Origin: Cunninghamia lanceolata
Lineage: Eukaryota > Streptophyta > Pinopsida > Cupressales > Cupressaceae
NCBI GenBank assembly: GCA_027924645.1
Contig: BSBN01000047.1
Coordinates: 9,176,001-9,240,000 of the forward strand
Length of the DNA stretch: 64,000 bases
Reading direction: 5' to 3'
The notes under the pieces were generated by a model. That model was not told the DNA's origin. It made no database searches and saw nothing but the letters and a program-made list of their open reading frames with translations. This document shows positions 25,639 to 37,236 of the stretch, piece by piece (within the stretch, counting starts at the first letter, position 1; every line of letters starts with the position of its first letter). Position numbers and translations under genes: made by a program.

Positions 25639-26168
25639 ATAATCAAGAAGCTAATTGGAAAGAATACCAAAGAGTGGAATACATTGCTGAAGTATGCGCT
25701 GTGGGTAGATAGGACTAAGGTTAAATAATCCTTAGGTAATGCACCTTATCACTTAGTTTATGGGACTGATCCCATACTTCCAGTAAATCTAAGAATACTA
25801 GTTTGGAAGTTTGCTAATGAATATTTAGGGCTTGATGATCACAGAGAAGCCAGGATAATACAAATGTTGCAACTGGATGAGAAAAGAGATCAAGCCATTG
25901 AGAAATTTGCCAAACATCAAGCAGTAGTCAAAATATGGTTTGATAAAAGAGCAAGAGTCAAAACATTTAGAATATCGGACTTAGTGTTGTGTTGGGATAA
26001 AGCACGTGAAAAGAAAGGAAATCATGGAAAATTGGACAAATTATGGTTAGGTCCATTACAGGTCACAAAAATAATTGGAGACAATACATTTAGGCTTAAG
26101 ACCTTGACTGGGGAAGCTGTGCCATTACTAGTTAATGGCCAACACTTGAAACATTACTTTCAAGCTTG
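25639..26168 (+). pseudogene. E1 integrase, C-terminal part
   Basis: Resumes the E1 integrase after E2 (KKLIGKNTKEWNTLLKYALW), with TAA near 25725. An open stretch at 25864-26168 encodes the rest of the C-terminal domain: FDKRARVKTFRISDLVLCWD, then GKLDKLWLGPLQVTKIIGDN and the final NGQHLKHYFQA before TGA at 26166. This beta-barrel region binds DNA or chromatin. It ends the E1 polyprotein. Confidence 0.88.
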
Positions 26169-27112
26169 AGGTGAGGGCAGTTAGTTTCTGTGTATCATTA
26201 TGTAAATAATGCACAGTTTTGGGTTTTTTTTGTTTTATTTTTTTTGGTGGCGTTTCTGTTTTGTTCTTTTGTTTTTGTTTTGTTGTGTTTGTTGGTTTGT
26301 GTGCTGTGTTGCCTTAGTATGGATCTTTATTTTGTTTTGGGGTATGTAGGAGCAGACTAACAACCACTAAAAATAATAAAAAAATTCAGAACATGCAGGT
26401 TAATTATTTGAAATTTATGCATAACTTGTTGTGACTGTCATGAATGTAGAAAGTTGTTTGACTTGTGAAATTTTGTATTCAACAATTGTGGGTTGAGTAT
26501 TCAAGGGAAGTTTCTCACAATGAAACACCTAAAATCCTTGGGTTTGTTGAACCTACCAGTGTAGATATTAGGTGAAAAATTAGAGGTCACCCTTGCTACC
26601 ATTACAATTCTCAGCTTAATTTTAGCAAGTGCTCATTCCTTGCATCATGAAGTTACAACTGCAATATCTTATGAAGTCTCTATCTCACTCAAAATATAAA
26701 ATAAATAAATAAGATGGATTATACTGAAAATCTAGATTAAGTCATCTAAGTAACTCTACTGGGGCTATAGACGCTTGCTAGCAGTGGGGCTCTACTTAGG
26801 AGAATTGTAACAATAACCTTGTCGGGGCTATGGATGCCTAATGGCAGCAAGGCTCTATCCAGTTGGCTATGAGGGAATGAAATCAACTATCTGGGCTAAT
26901 ATTAGTCACTGGTTTGTTCAACTAATTTTCAAGATGAGGATTATTAATCATATGCACCAACTTAAACTGAAAGGAAGATTCATGCACGTTATTGAATACA
27001 TTAGGTCTCAAGTTAAATGATGATTTACAGAAATGATAGTTGGAAGTTATGATATTATTTCATTTAGTTTTCTTTAATGGTTTCAATTTAATTATTTTAT
27101 TTGGTTGCTAGT
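26169..27112 (+). other. E1 3' untranslated region
   Basis: About 940 bp between the integrase stop and the 3' LTR with no supported gene. It includes T/G-rich low-complexity sequence (26220-26330) and two similar short segments around 26760-26870 (a GGGGCTAT core followed later by GCTCTA). A clear polypurine tract is not visible at the LTR edge. Unlike E3 and E4, there is no long 3' ORF. Confidence 0.6.
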
Positions 27113-29986
27113 TGTTGTGATGCTCACAACATGCCCCATTTTACTCCTTAGCAAAATGAGCACCCGTGTTGTGGCTTTGCTTTTTGCTTTTGTGTGTGGG
27201 TCTGTTGGGTGCTAAAAGGGAAAAGGAAGTGAAATTTACAAACCTTGTTGAAAATAAAGAAAAAATAACATTAAGTACCAAAGAAGAATATGGGTGAATT
27301 CCTTGTCAAAAATGAGTGAGGGTTGCTTTTTGAACCATGTTAAAATTCCCAGTATTTTGCAAGATATGTGTGTTTTTAGTAAAATGTACAATGGGAGGGT
27401 TTGTATGTTGCATAGACAAGGTCACTCTATACAAGGTCACTCATATACAAAGTCGTTTGTATATCGGGTCATGGTATGAGTCGCATGTGGGAGTTGTCAA
27501 GTTTATTAAGTCATTATACTTGTATGCATTTTGATAACATTTTATTCTTACATACAAGTCGGGCATGAAAGAGTTCAAAGTTTAAATGAATAATCAGTTA
27601 GGTCGATTGAATGTATTTTAAGTTTGTATGTTTGGCAAAAGGGAAACATACAAAGTGGATATACAAAGCTATATACATACCGCGAAACCGAAAGGATTAT
27701 AAAATGAGGTTTTATTGTTGTATGTTTCGTGCATTGTATGTATGTTTCAGGTTATACATTTCAAAATACATACAATGCAGAATTAAGGGAAAATTAAAAT
27801 TTGATATAAAGGATGCATCATGCCTTAAAGTCTATCGAAAGATGCATTACACTTTATACATGTTGCGGAGCCAAAAGGTAAGTAAACTATGGTTTATAAA
27901 AGTTGAAGTCTGAAAAGGTGATACAAAAGAGGTTGTATGTATCTGGACTTGTATCTAAGGGTTTGATACAAGTGTTGTTGTATTGCAGAGATACAAATGA
28001 AAAGTAGGATGGGTCCCACTGCTTGCATATTGGCTTTGCATAATAACAATGTATATCTTCAATATACAAGTTGATATGTAAAACAAAAGATACAATGTAT
28101 ATCTTCGATATACAAGCCGATATGTAAAGCGAAAGATACAAGCCAATATTTAAAGTGAAAGATACAAGGTAAAGATACAAGCCGATATGCAAAGCGACAG
28201 ATGCAAATAGAAGATACAAACTGGATACAAAAAGAAGTTACATACTAAAAACTCTTTGTATATTTGAATGGTTATATGTTTACAATGTACATATCCGAGA
28301 TACAAAAAAATAAAAGCACCGTGAGAGGTGAAAGGTAAAGAGAGGGTCTGCATAAGGTTGTTTGTATATGCACTCATACAAGAAAATATACAAAGTGTGA
28401 TATACAAAGCAAAAGATACAAGGATGTATAGAAAAAGAGGAAAAGGGAGGGAACTTTAGTTTGAATTATTGCATAAAGTGCTTGTATGTTTAAGGATACA
28501 AAGAAGACATACAAAAAAACATACAAGAAGACATACAAGGAAAAAGGTATGTATGCAGAATTAAACTAATGGTAAAAAGTTTAAAAATGCAAACACTGTA
28601 ACAGGAGGCCAAACTATTGGCGCATTAATTGTTGTAATTAATGCCAATCTAACATTCAGAAGAGGTATAAATTGACTAAAGTGACGTGAATTTTAAAATC
28701 TATTTTTATGTCTGTTAGCAGGTGTGCAGGTATATGGAAGGTGGATCTTTAATGGTGATGTCATCACAAAGGGCGGATTGGATCACAAAAGGAAGCGAAA
28801 GGAGTAAAGGTTTTCAATGAGAAGAGGTATGCAGGTTGAAAGAAGCATTATTAAAAGGGCAAAGCAATAGAAGATATTTCACAGGATTTGTTAAGGTTTC
28901 CAAAGGGCATCCTTACTCTCAATATGGGTATGCTGCTCAAAGATTTTGGTGGGACTTGTTTTCCACCATTGATGCTGCACTTAAGATATAAACTGATGAT
29001 TGACTAGGGTTTTGGGAACCAGATTGGGGATAATCAAATCCATATATTGAACCCCTTTACTTGGTAATGAGTTACATAGGGATTTGTAGAATAGAGCTAG
29101 AAGTTGTAATTTGTCTTAGCATTCTAAATAGAAGAACATTTTAGTTTAGAATAGAAGGAGGTCACCTGTGTCTGCACTAAGGAATGCATGGAATGTCTAG
29201 ATTTCTTATTGTATCTGTAAAGCATTGTAAGTTTTTTGTGAAGTTGATTAATGAAGCTAAGAGTCATTCATACATTGTAAATCATTTAAGACTGTGTGTT
29301 TTGCATATAAATGAATATGGAATTCTATGTCTATATTCAGAGTGTCTTTTGGCTCTTCTTTGTATTTGAAATAATATCTCTTAAAGCTTGCAATCTTGAA
29401 TGTATGTTCATGAAAATACTCAGGGCTTACATTTAAAGGTTTAGTCTGTGGATTTAATCAAGTTTGTTGTACTGCTTACAACATGAATAATAGAGCATTT
29501 AGATCCTGAAGTAGAATGAAGTTTAATTTAGATTTCTCTAAACTTTTCCCAAACATTTGAAATATTTAGCTTAAATGCAGAGATTTAAAGGAGATTGTCT
29601 TATATTTGAAGGAAACATGAACAACTGAGTTCATATTTGGCAATTTTCATAATATTCGAGAAGAAAAGCTTGTGTTAATATAAATCATATAAAGATTTAT
29701 GATACAATAGCAAATTTATGCAAAGAGATAGATAATATGTTGATTTTTGTGATAATTTTTGCATAATTCGAGTCCAGTGAGTCATAAAACATCTTAAATC
29801 AATTAAGGCCCCTTGCATATTACAGCTTCACATTAACCTACTGAATTATCCACAAGGTCAAGACCTGACCATACAGAAACTTGGGATTAAGTAATCTTAA
29901 TTGATTTCTTCATATCTTTCAAGACGGTTAGGTTCATTTTGTGAATTTTAACTCTTGTTATGAGTGTGTAAAAACAATTATCAACA
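27113..29986 (+). repeat. E1 3' LTR (full length)
   Basis: 2874 bp starting TGTTGTGA-TGC-TCACAACA, a perfect 8-bp stem with a 3-base loop, and ending TCAACA. Its 28423-29986 segment matches the 5' LTR. The unmatched 27113-28422 holds the ATACAA array. It lies directly against E3 3' ORF sequence on the right. The start is chosen from the TG plus palindrome, since the 5' LTR lacks this part. Confidence 0.8.
27380..28560 (+). repeat. ATACAA motif array in E1 LTR
   Basis: Repeated ACATACAAG, ATATACAAG and GATACAAG units with GCGAAAGATACAAG-type longer repeats (28120-28210). In element orientation the motif is the same as in the E2 LTR and occupies the same relative position (5' half). Spacing is irregular, so it is not a simple tandem satellite. 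Confidence 0.75.
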
Positions 29987-32648
29987 AAATTGTTAAATTC
30001 CCATTTAGTATTGGTAGGTACATTTTTGTAAATGAAAAACTAGCAAAAGCATCAGAAGTAAAGATGCAGTATCTTGGTTTCCAGGCTTTTGATTTCATTA
30101 GATCTTGTGATCTTTTTGGAAGAATTCATAACTTTGTTAATAAGAAATTCAAGCATTAGCCACATATTGAAGACTATTGGTTTAACTATGATAGTGAGGC
30201 TGAAGTTAAGAAGAGGGCCTATCAAAGATTGACATTAGATTAAATAAGAACACAGGGAGTATTGGAAGTACCCCAAGAAATAAGAAAAGATGACAAAAAT
30301 GTATTACATGAAAGTTATGACATAAACAAGGTGGCTGAAGAGTTCATTGCAGAGCCAGACCTTACTCATCCTAGTGAAGACTCAATTGATAATATATCAT
30401 AACCAGTAATGGCCTTATCAAATGCATGGATAAAAGAGAAGATTACAAAGTTGGAGGCCCAGGGAATAATAGTCACCATGCTAAAGAAAGGTAAAAAGAG
30501 GAGTTTGGAAACTGAAGCTAGTTTTGATGATTTCCTAAAAAAGAAAAGGAAAATAGTGGAAGCCAAAATAGCAAAGGTAGATACAGGAGCCACCTTGCTA
30601 GATCCCTATGCATTAGGGGTGATAGTGGCTATAACTTCATAAGTTGCCACATCTACAGAAGGGGAAGTATCACATGCAGTCGAGCTAGTAGGGAAGACTT
30701 CTGAGCAATCCCCTGTGAATGTACAACAAGACACAATTGTTTAGACATCATAGGTATCTCAACAAACCCCCTTAGCTACAGAACAAACCCAACAGGAGAA
30801 AATATAGGGGTTTATATTGGTCAAACAAAAAATGATCAAAGAAACGATGGACAAGACATCCACGGCCCAAGCATCCACCAAGGAAAATGTAGAAGTAGTG
30901 GATGTAGATAAAATTGAATATGTAGAAGATGATGAAGAGGAAGGTGAGGATGAAGGTAGTGATGACAACCTTGAGATGAGCAGTTAAGAAGAAGAAGATA
31001 GACAAGTGCTAAAATCTCATCTCATGCTTGGAGCATTTGATGTAGGGGAATCACATCAAGATGCCACACAATTAGTGTAGGATGTGGAAATGGTTGACCC
31101 TTTTGATAATTTAGTGCCAAAGAATATCATGGAAGAAGTTAAGGAAGCAGCCAAGGAAATATTGAGAAATCAGGCTAAAGAGGAAGAAAATGTAAACATG
31201 GGAAAGGTATAGGATGATCAAGAAGAGGCTAATCCAAAAAATATACCTGTAGAGTTGGATAAGTTGGTTCCTAATCTTGAGGTACCCCATGGTGAAGAAC
31301 AACATGATGCAGAGAATGTCCAACTAGGACAACAACAACTTCTTCAGCAATTTCCCCCACAACAACATGATCAACAACAACAAGATCAAGAACAAGAAGT
31401 ACTCATAGAGGGAGCTCAAGAGGAGGTGTTAAATGAGAAAGCTGTAGATACAGATCTGAATAAGGAGGTGCCATCTTGGTTATGATCTGAAGTAAGACAA
31501 GATACAACAGTCCAAGTGGTATCGATTGATATTAAAAGTTTGTTAACTAATGAGGCTATAAGGAGAGGCAAAAGGAAAGCTAGAACCATGCTAGCCATAA
31601 AAAGGGATCCCTCTGGTGCTAGAACTATACAAATGGCAATCCCTCAAGCTGATAAAGGAAAGGGGGAAATCAGTGTTGAAGAGTACAATGTTATTAGGGT
31701 GAATATTGTCCATGTCAATAGAGAACAACACATTGAAAAATTATAAGAAATGACTGAATTCACTACAAATAGAATGAGAAAAGATAAACATAAAATAAAG
31801 GATTTGAAGGGGCAAATTGCCCAATATCAATAATTCATTCAAGGGATATTTGATCTTGCACAAAGTGTACTAGAATTATCTTCAGATTTGACCATTCTTT
31901 CTAAGGAATAGATAGGAGAGATAGAGAATAAAAAGAATGAAGCTAATATGCTGGAGGATTTTCTCAAGGCATTTATTCATAAAGGAGAGGAAGTAATAAA
32001 AATTGGAATGTTACACTGACTGAGAGAAATAATTGTGTTACTATAGTACATAGATGCCAAGCAAGAATAAAGCAAAACATGGATGATTTGAATAAATTTA
32101 ATGCTTTGGGAGGACATACACAGTCCTTGGTAAATGAGGGTGTTTTAACTCTACAGGTTGTGTTCCAAATCCCTAAAATGAAGATGGAGCTAAAGTTTGA
32201 AGAGGGTGTACTTAGAGCCTATCTTGTTAATGTGCAAGAATTAGAAAAAACTACTCAAGAGTTGTTAAAGAAACATGTGAAGATAGTGGAGCATCTGGCT
32301 AAGCATCTGTGCCCCCAAATGCAAGTATATGATGTGGATACATCCATAAAGGAGTTTAAGGGTAGGTTCCAGCCATGCATTGAGGATCCTGTAAACCAGT
32401 TAGATGAAGAAGCAATGCAAAGAATGATGGAGATGAGTGCTAAGATTAAAAAATATCATAAGAGGAGGGAAGATAAAGAAAATAGAGCACAAGTATTAAA
32501 GGCAAGTGTGGAGATGCAACAGTATACCTGGGATGCTTCTCAAAGAACAAGTTATGCATCCATATCCACCATAACTAAAAGATTTACACATTACATGAGC
32601 AAGAAGAAAGGGAACATACAGATAGGAGATGTCAGAGTTAGTGATTAG
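29987..32648 (+). pseudogene. E3 extra 3' ORF (NLS-like, acidic/Gln-rich, coiled coil)
   Basis: One frame runs from 29987 to about 32010 with only point stops (about half TAG, the rest mainly TAA, mostly in Gln contexts). One frameshift follows, then 32079-32648. Order: an N-terminal globular segment (GFQAFDFIRSCDLFGRI), the basic cluster KKKRK near 30540 (NLS-like), a long acidic stretch (30890-31010), a Gln-rich stretch (QQQLLQQFPPQQHDQQQQ, near 31330), a second basic cluster (RRGKRKAR near 31560), then Lys/Glu/Leu-rich helix-forming sequence to the end. No membrane segment or signal peptide, so not envelope-like. I recognise no family; position and layout match the E4 3' ORF. Confidence 0.65.
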
Positions 32649-33773
32649 GGTGCTTGGTCATTATTTCATGTTGTAATCTATGATTTTATACTAGTGAATG
32701 GTCAAAGAAAAGTCAAATATTTCAAAATATTCCAAAAAGGCATCTTTGCACTTAGAAAGGAATATTCTTCTAAGATATTTTGGGAATGACAACTAGCATT
32801 ATTGGACCGTTAGTGATTTTGTAATCGTAACAGGAGGATCTTAGTCTATATAAAGGTCTTTTATGGTCATATTTTAGTACATGGCTGACATAAAAATACC
32901 AGAGAGTTTTGCAAGATAAGTGACTAAGGAGAGTGCTTTAAACATTGTGAGTTGAGCAAGAATTTGCCTATGTCTGTAGGAAGGATAATGTGGAACATCT
33001 AGTTCCCTTTCTATATCTGTAAAAATGTCTGTAAGTTTTAATGATTTTGTTGATATTCAGGAGAATTGATGTCATTGAACATCGTAAATTTAAAATGGCA
33101 AACATATATTAGTGAATGCAAATATCAAATTTCTATGTCTATTCTAGAGTGTTGTTTGATAAATGTATTTCTGATATATCTCTTTTAAAGATTGCAATTC
33201 TATATGTTGATTTATGAAATGATTTGGATTAACATATGTGAATTTACCTCCTTCTGAATTGTTTAAGAAAGTTAAAGCTTATGTGCATGAGTAACAAAGA
33301 ATCTTATGTTGTTTGAATCATGTTTCTAACCTTAAACTTTTGCTTTTTTATCAGTAGTTTAAATAATTAGCTAAAACATACTCATCTAAAGGAAATTGTT
33401 AAAGATCCTAGTAAATACATGCAAATGAGAAAGAAGTTTAGTAGTTTTCATAACTTTGGGATACAAACTATGTTTCCATATAATCCATGCAAATATTAGT
33501 AAAGAAGTTACAAATATTCATTACTTTGAGGATAATTTGAAAATATTTGTAAAGATTGAGTGAAGTAGATAGTATAAACATTTAAATCACGTAAGGCCCC
33601 TTGAACAAACAACTTCACATCAAACACTGAGTAAATCTAACACAATCATGACTTGATTACCATAGGCTTGGAATTGAGAACTATTTTCTAAATATTCTCC
33701 ATATTCTTCAAGATAAGACAAATTTCTTTGTGAATTTTATCTCTTATTGTTTTGACTAAAATCATCATCATCA
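32649..33773 (+). repeat. E3 3' LTR
   Basis: LTR-like sequence with recognisable but diverged similarity to the right half of the E1 LTR: the CTGTAAGTTTT, TTCTATGTCTAT and TATCTCTTTTAAAG segments occur in the same order. It ends ATCATCATCATCA at 33773. The exact start is unclear because no second copy exists here; it lies somewhere shortly after the ORF stop. 33774-33801 is a short stretch of target DNA before E5. Confidence 0.55.
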
Positions 33774-33801
33774 CGTAGGTGGGATTGTATACTTTGTTTT
33801 G

Positions 33802-34588
33802 TGATGTAGGAGCATTCCTAGTTCAAGAGAAATCTTGCATCAACCAAAAATATTTGCATATCATTTTGTTTTCTTTCATTTTCTAGTTTATTGTAGTTAG
33901 TTCAGTCAGTAGTAATTTCTGTATTTTGGTCCACATTCTGCCACAGTTTCATTTCAGACCTTGTAGAGATAGACTTGGCATTTAGACATCTTCATGCACA
34001 TCATATCCAAAATTTAGATCATTTGGATCAGTTTCTAGAAGGATATCACTATCAGAAGATCAACTATCTTCTCAGAACAGAGCATTCAAAGAGTCTTACA
34101 CATATAGCTAATGGAGAAGACTTACAGAGCACTTCCATGACCTATGGAGCTAAATGAGACATCATTCAAGATTGTTTGGATCTTGGCCAAACTTCCCTAA
34201 GGTTCTCACATTGTTTCATTTACTTGCAAAGGATTTCCATATGATTAGGTCTGACCTATCCATGTACACACATTACATCTCTTTCATTGGAGTTTGTAAT
34301 CTTTCTAGGAAGACACAGAGGATTCATGTGATCCAGAGATGATATATATTCATGTAATAGATGTATAGGAAAGTAGTGAATCAGATATAGATAGTGGATA
34401 AGTTAGATTTTCTTCTGTAAGCTACTTCAAAGCTACATCTTGTGCATATCTTATAACTGGAGAATTAGGCCTGTAAGCCCTAATTGTAATCCCACATGTT
34501 GTCGACATGTTTGTATTTTGATATATGATATACTGAATAATTGAATCTGCATTTGTATTCTATAATTGAGTTGCTTCCATTGTGGTTA
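33802..34588 (+). repeat. E5 5' LTR, left part
   Basis: Starts TGATGTAGGAGCATTCC. It reads as one unit with 55453-55511, which ends GCACCA two bases before a primer-binding site. E4 and a GGTTA/TGTTA near-duplication separate the two parts. The reconstructed LTR is about 850 bp. The 60-codon frames in it are not genes. Confidence 0.7.
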
Positions 34589-37186
34589 TGTAGAGTGTCA
34601 AAACTCTACATTTTGTTTCAGTCGCAGCAAGTCTGTGGATCTCTTTTGTTGCTGTGTGATTTTCAAAGGTATCCCTGCATGGGTTTCTAATGCTTTGTGT
34701 AGAAGCCGCCAAGTGTCTAGCCACTGTTAAAGCCGCAGTATTGTTTCTAATATTAACTTTTGTGCAGAGCACACCATGTAGAAAATTGTTTCAATGCTTC
34801 AAGTTTCAACTTTGTCACAGAGGTCGCCACGTGTAGCATGCGGAGGCAGTCCCTAAGGTTCTTTCTTTTGTGTGGAGTTTGTCGCGTGTCTCTTTATTTA
34901 GCCATGGAAGTGACCACGTGTTTCTTTCCATATCATGTTTGATGCTTGTAATGAAAGATGATCACCCACAGTCTATTTCAGTTCCAAGTTGTGGAGAATG
35001 CCACACAGTGGTCATGGAGGAGGAGTTGTTTTGTTCGCGATGCTTTAAGTAAGAAACTTTTTTCTTGTATGCTTAATGCGGGTTGCGCCAAGTGTTATTT
35101 TTCGTGGGAGTTTCAAAGGTTTTATAAATTTCAAGAAGTGTTGTGGGTGCCACCACATGTTAGCTGGCGTGCACGCAGAAGATGCCATCTGTCCCAGTTT
35201 TCTCCCTTTGAAGGTAGTGAGAGCCAAGGCTGTGGGTCCTATGATTAATGTGTCTCATATTTTAAAGTGATGCGAGTTGTGACAGATGTCATAAGCGAAG
35301 GTCACCTGAGCATAAAGACATAGTTTTGAGGGTTTTTCCAGAAGAAGACACGTAGATGTTTCTGAAAGCTGTGGAATGCGACAAGTGTCATTTTCCTGTT
35401 GACTTCTAAGAAAAAAAGGAGTTTCTCATTTTGCTGTGGATGCTGCCATATGTCATAGTATGTTTCAAGTTTCAAGTGCATGGGTCTTGCCATGTGTTTA
35501 TGTCTTAATGAAGGAGTTGTTCCACATATATTTTGCCCCAGCCAATGAGCCTGCATGAGTGGATGGTTGTTATAGATTTGAAGGATCGTAATCGCTGGAG
35601 ACTTCCAGTTATCTCCAGTTCCATTGGGCCATTGGGGATTTGGTTGTTATAGACAATCTAGACTCAGATCTTAGGTTATAAATATGTAATATTTGTAATA
35701 GATCGAGATAGGACATACATATAGAGATACACAGAGATAGAGATTTTTGGATAAGTTTTGTTAGAATTTAAAAGAGAAGTCAGAGACTTTGATGTGGCCA
35801 GTTGATGTCATGTTGCCTTTATTTTGTTATTCTCAATAAGAAAGTTAATGTACCTATTCCTTTTATGTTTCTAGAAGATTAATGAGAATAACTCTATTCT
35901 GTGCCTTGGTTGATGTTATCTATGTCATTACAAAGTATCTAATTGTGAGCCTTTGATTATATTCAATTCTATCTATTTATGTTAATCATGCAGTATCTGC
36001 TCCTTACTATAACTGAATCTTGAGAATAGTTTCACTGTGCTTAATTTGAAAGGAATACTTTTACTCAGGTGCATCGCCATAGTTAGATTTACTTAATTAT
36101 ATCTGTAATGAGATAAAAGTGTTTCTAGAAAAACTATGTTATGCTTTTTTGCATCAATGTTTCAAATCACACTCTGTGATCCATCATTAGGACAAAATAA
36201 GAGAACCAAATGAGATAAATTTGCCGAATGAGTTCCTTAAGAAGGGAGAGAGGGGTTGAGTAAGGAGTGTAACCCAAGGTTAAGGAATGGTAAGGGGTTG
36301 AGTAGAGGTGAAAGAAAGGAAAGGAAAAAACAAGTGCAAAAAAGGAAGGTTGCAGAGAGAAATTAAAAAGAAAGGGGATAGAGGAGAGAGTAAGAGCAAA
36401 AGGTGAACATAATAGAAAGAAAATAAAGCATTCCGCTCATTAATCTTCCCCCTTACTAGGTTATATTGTTCCCCTTGCTAGGCTCTGGCTATCTTCTCCT
36501 TTATTCCCCCTTGCTAGGCTTTGGCTATCTTCTCTTTTATTTCGTTCCTTTATTCCCTTCATTTTTTTTGGGTAATTAATTTTATTTCTTTTTCATCCTT
36601 CTCTTATACTTTTATTTTATTTTCCGTTGTCTCTTTTTTCTCTCTTCTGTCCACCTTCTCTCTTGTTATTTGATCTTACTTCTTTCTATTATGTTCACCT
36701 TTTGCTCTTACTCTCTTCTCTATCCCCTTTCTTTTTAATTTCTCTCTACAGCCTTCCTTTTTTGCACTTGTTTTTTCCTTTCATTTCTTTCACCTCTACT
36801 CAACCCCTTACCATTCCTTAACCTTGGGTTACACTCCTTACTCAACCCCTCTCTCCCTTCTTAAGGAACTCATTCGGCAAATTTATCTCATTTGGTTCTC
36901 TTCTTTTGTCATGATGATGGATCACGGAGTGTGATTCGAAACGTTGATGCAAAAAAGCATAACACAGTTTTTCTAGAAACACTTTTATCTCATACTATGG
37001 ACTGTGGAAATATCATGTCTACTATATCTGTAATCCTATTAACTTCTTACCCTTTTCTCAAAACCCATTTTAAAATAGAGAAGAGCCAACTTCTTTAAAA
37101 TCTAGAGGTTGTTTCAAGTAGCAAGTTGCACTTTCTTGAAACTTCCCATGTTGGTGTTAGAACCTGCACAATTTTATACATCAACA
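34589..37186 (+). repeat. E4 5' LTR (with foldback insertion)
   Basis: Starts TGTAGAGT...ACTCTACA (8-bp inverted stem) and ends CATCAACA. It matches 53762-55447 along its length once the 911-bp foldback element and one copy of its 12-bp duplication are removed (2598 versus 1686 bp). The frames at 34760-35556 are LTR sequence and are not genes. Confidence 0.92.
36112..37022. mobile_element. Foldback (long inverted repeat) DNA element
   Basis: Arms of about 300 bp in inverted orientation: 36112-36420 pairs with about 36690-36990 (for example GAGATAAAAGTGTTTCTAG against CTAGAAACACTTTTATCTC). A T/C-rich spacer lies between. TATATCTGTAAT occurs immediately on both sides (36100-36111 and 37023-37034) and once in the other LTR, so it is a target-site duplication of up to 12 bp, longer than an LTR-element TSD. 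The right arm has about 31 extra terminal bases. No transposase. It is MITE/foldback-like, possibly Mutator-type by TSD length. Confidence 0.85.
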
Positions 37187-37191
37187 ATTTT

Positions 37192-37210
37192 TGGCACACC
37201 TAGTGGGACC
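37192..37210 (+). other. E4 primer-binding site
   Basis: TGGCACACCTAGTGGGACC begins five bases after the LTR. Same class as the E2 PBS, with a few substitutions. Confidence 0.8.
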
Positions 37211-37236
37211 TTTCTTAAAGTTTATGTCAAGATCGT

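Larger units (their letters stand above)
5553..29986 (+). mobile_element. E1: Tat-like Ty3/gypsy LTR retrotransposon, split by E2
   Basis: Order on the plus strand: truncated 5' LTR, PBS, gag, protease, archaeal-like RNase H, reverse transcriptase, classical RNase H, integrase, 3' untranslated region, 3' LTR. E2 sits inside the integrase. Without E2 it is about 12.3 kb. The 5' LTR begins abruptly at 5553 and corresponds only to 28423-29986 of the 3' LTR, so about 1.3 kb of U3 is missing and no TSD can be checked. The 3' LTR ends inside the 3' ORF of E3, so E1 inserted into E3. The PBS type and second RNase H place it in the Tat branch. All frames carry stops and at least one frameshift. Confidence 0.88.
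29987..33773 (+). mobile_element. E3: 3' remnant of a Tat-like element
   Basis: A long decayed 3' ORF is followed by an LTR whose end resembles that of E1 (shared pattern of CTGTAAG, then a TTCTATGTCTAT segment, and an end like ATCATCATCA). Everything upstream of the 3' ORF is absent because the E1 LTR abuts it. E3 is therefore older than E1. Its left part is not found before 5553, so the E1 insertion was followed by deletion or rearrangement. Confidence 0.65.

Noticed and set aside
36290..36900. Simple purine/pyrimidine microsatellites
   Set aside because: The GA-rich and TC-rich stretches are the two arms of the foldback element and pair with each other over their length.
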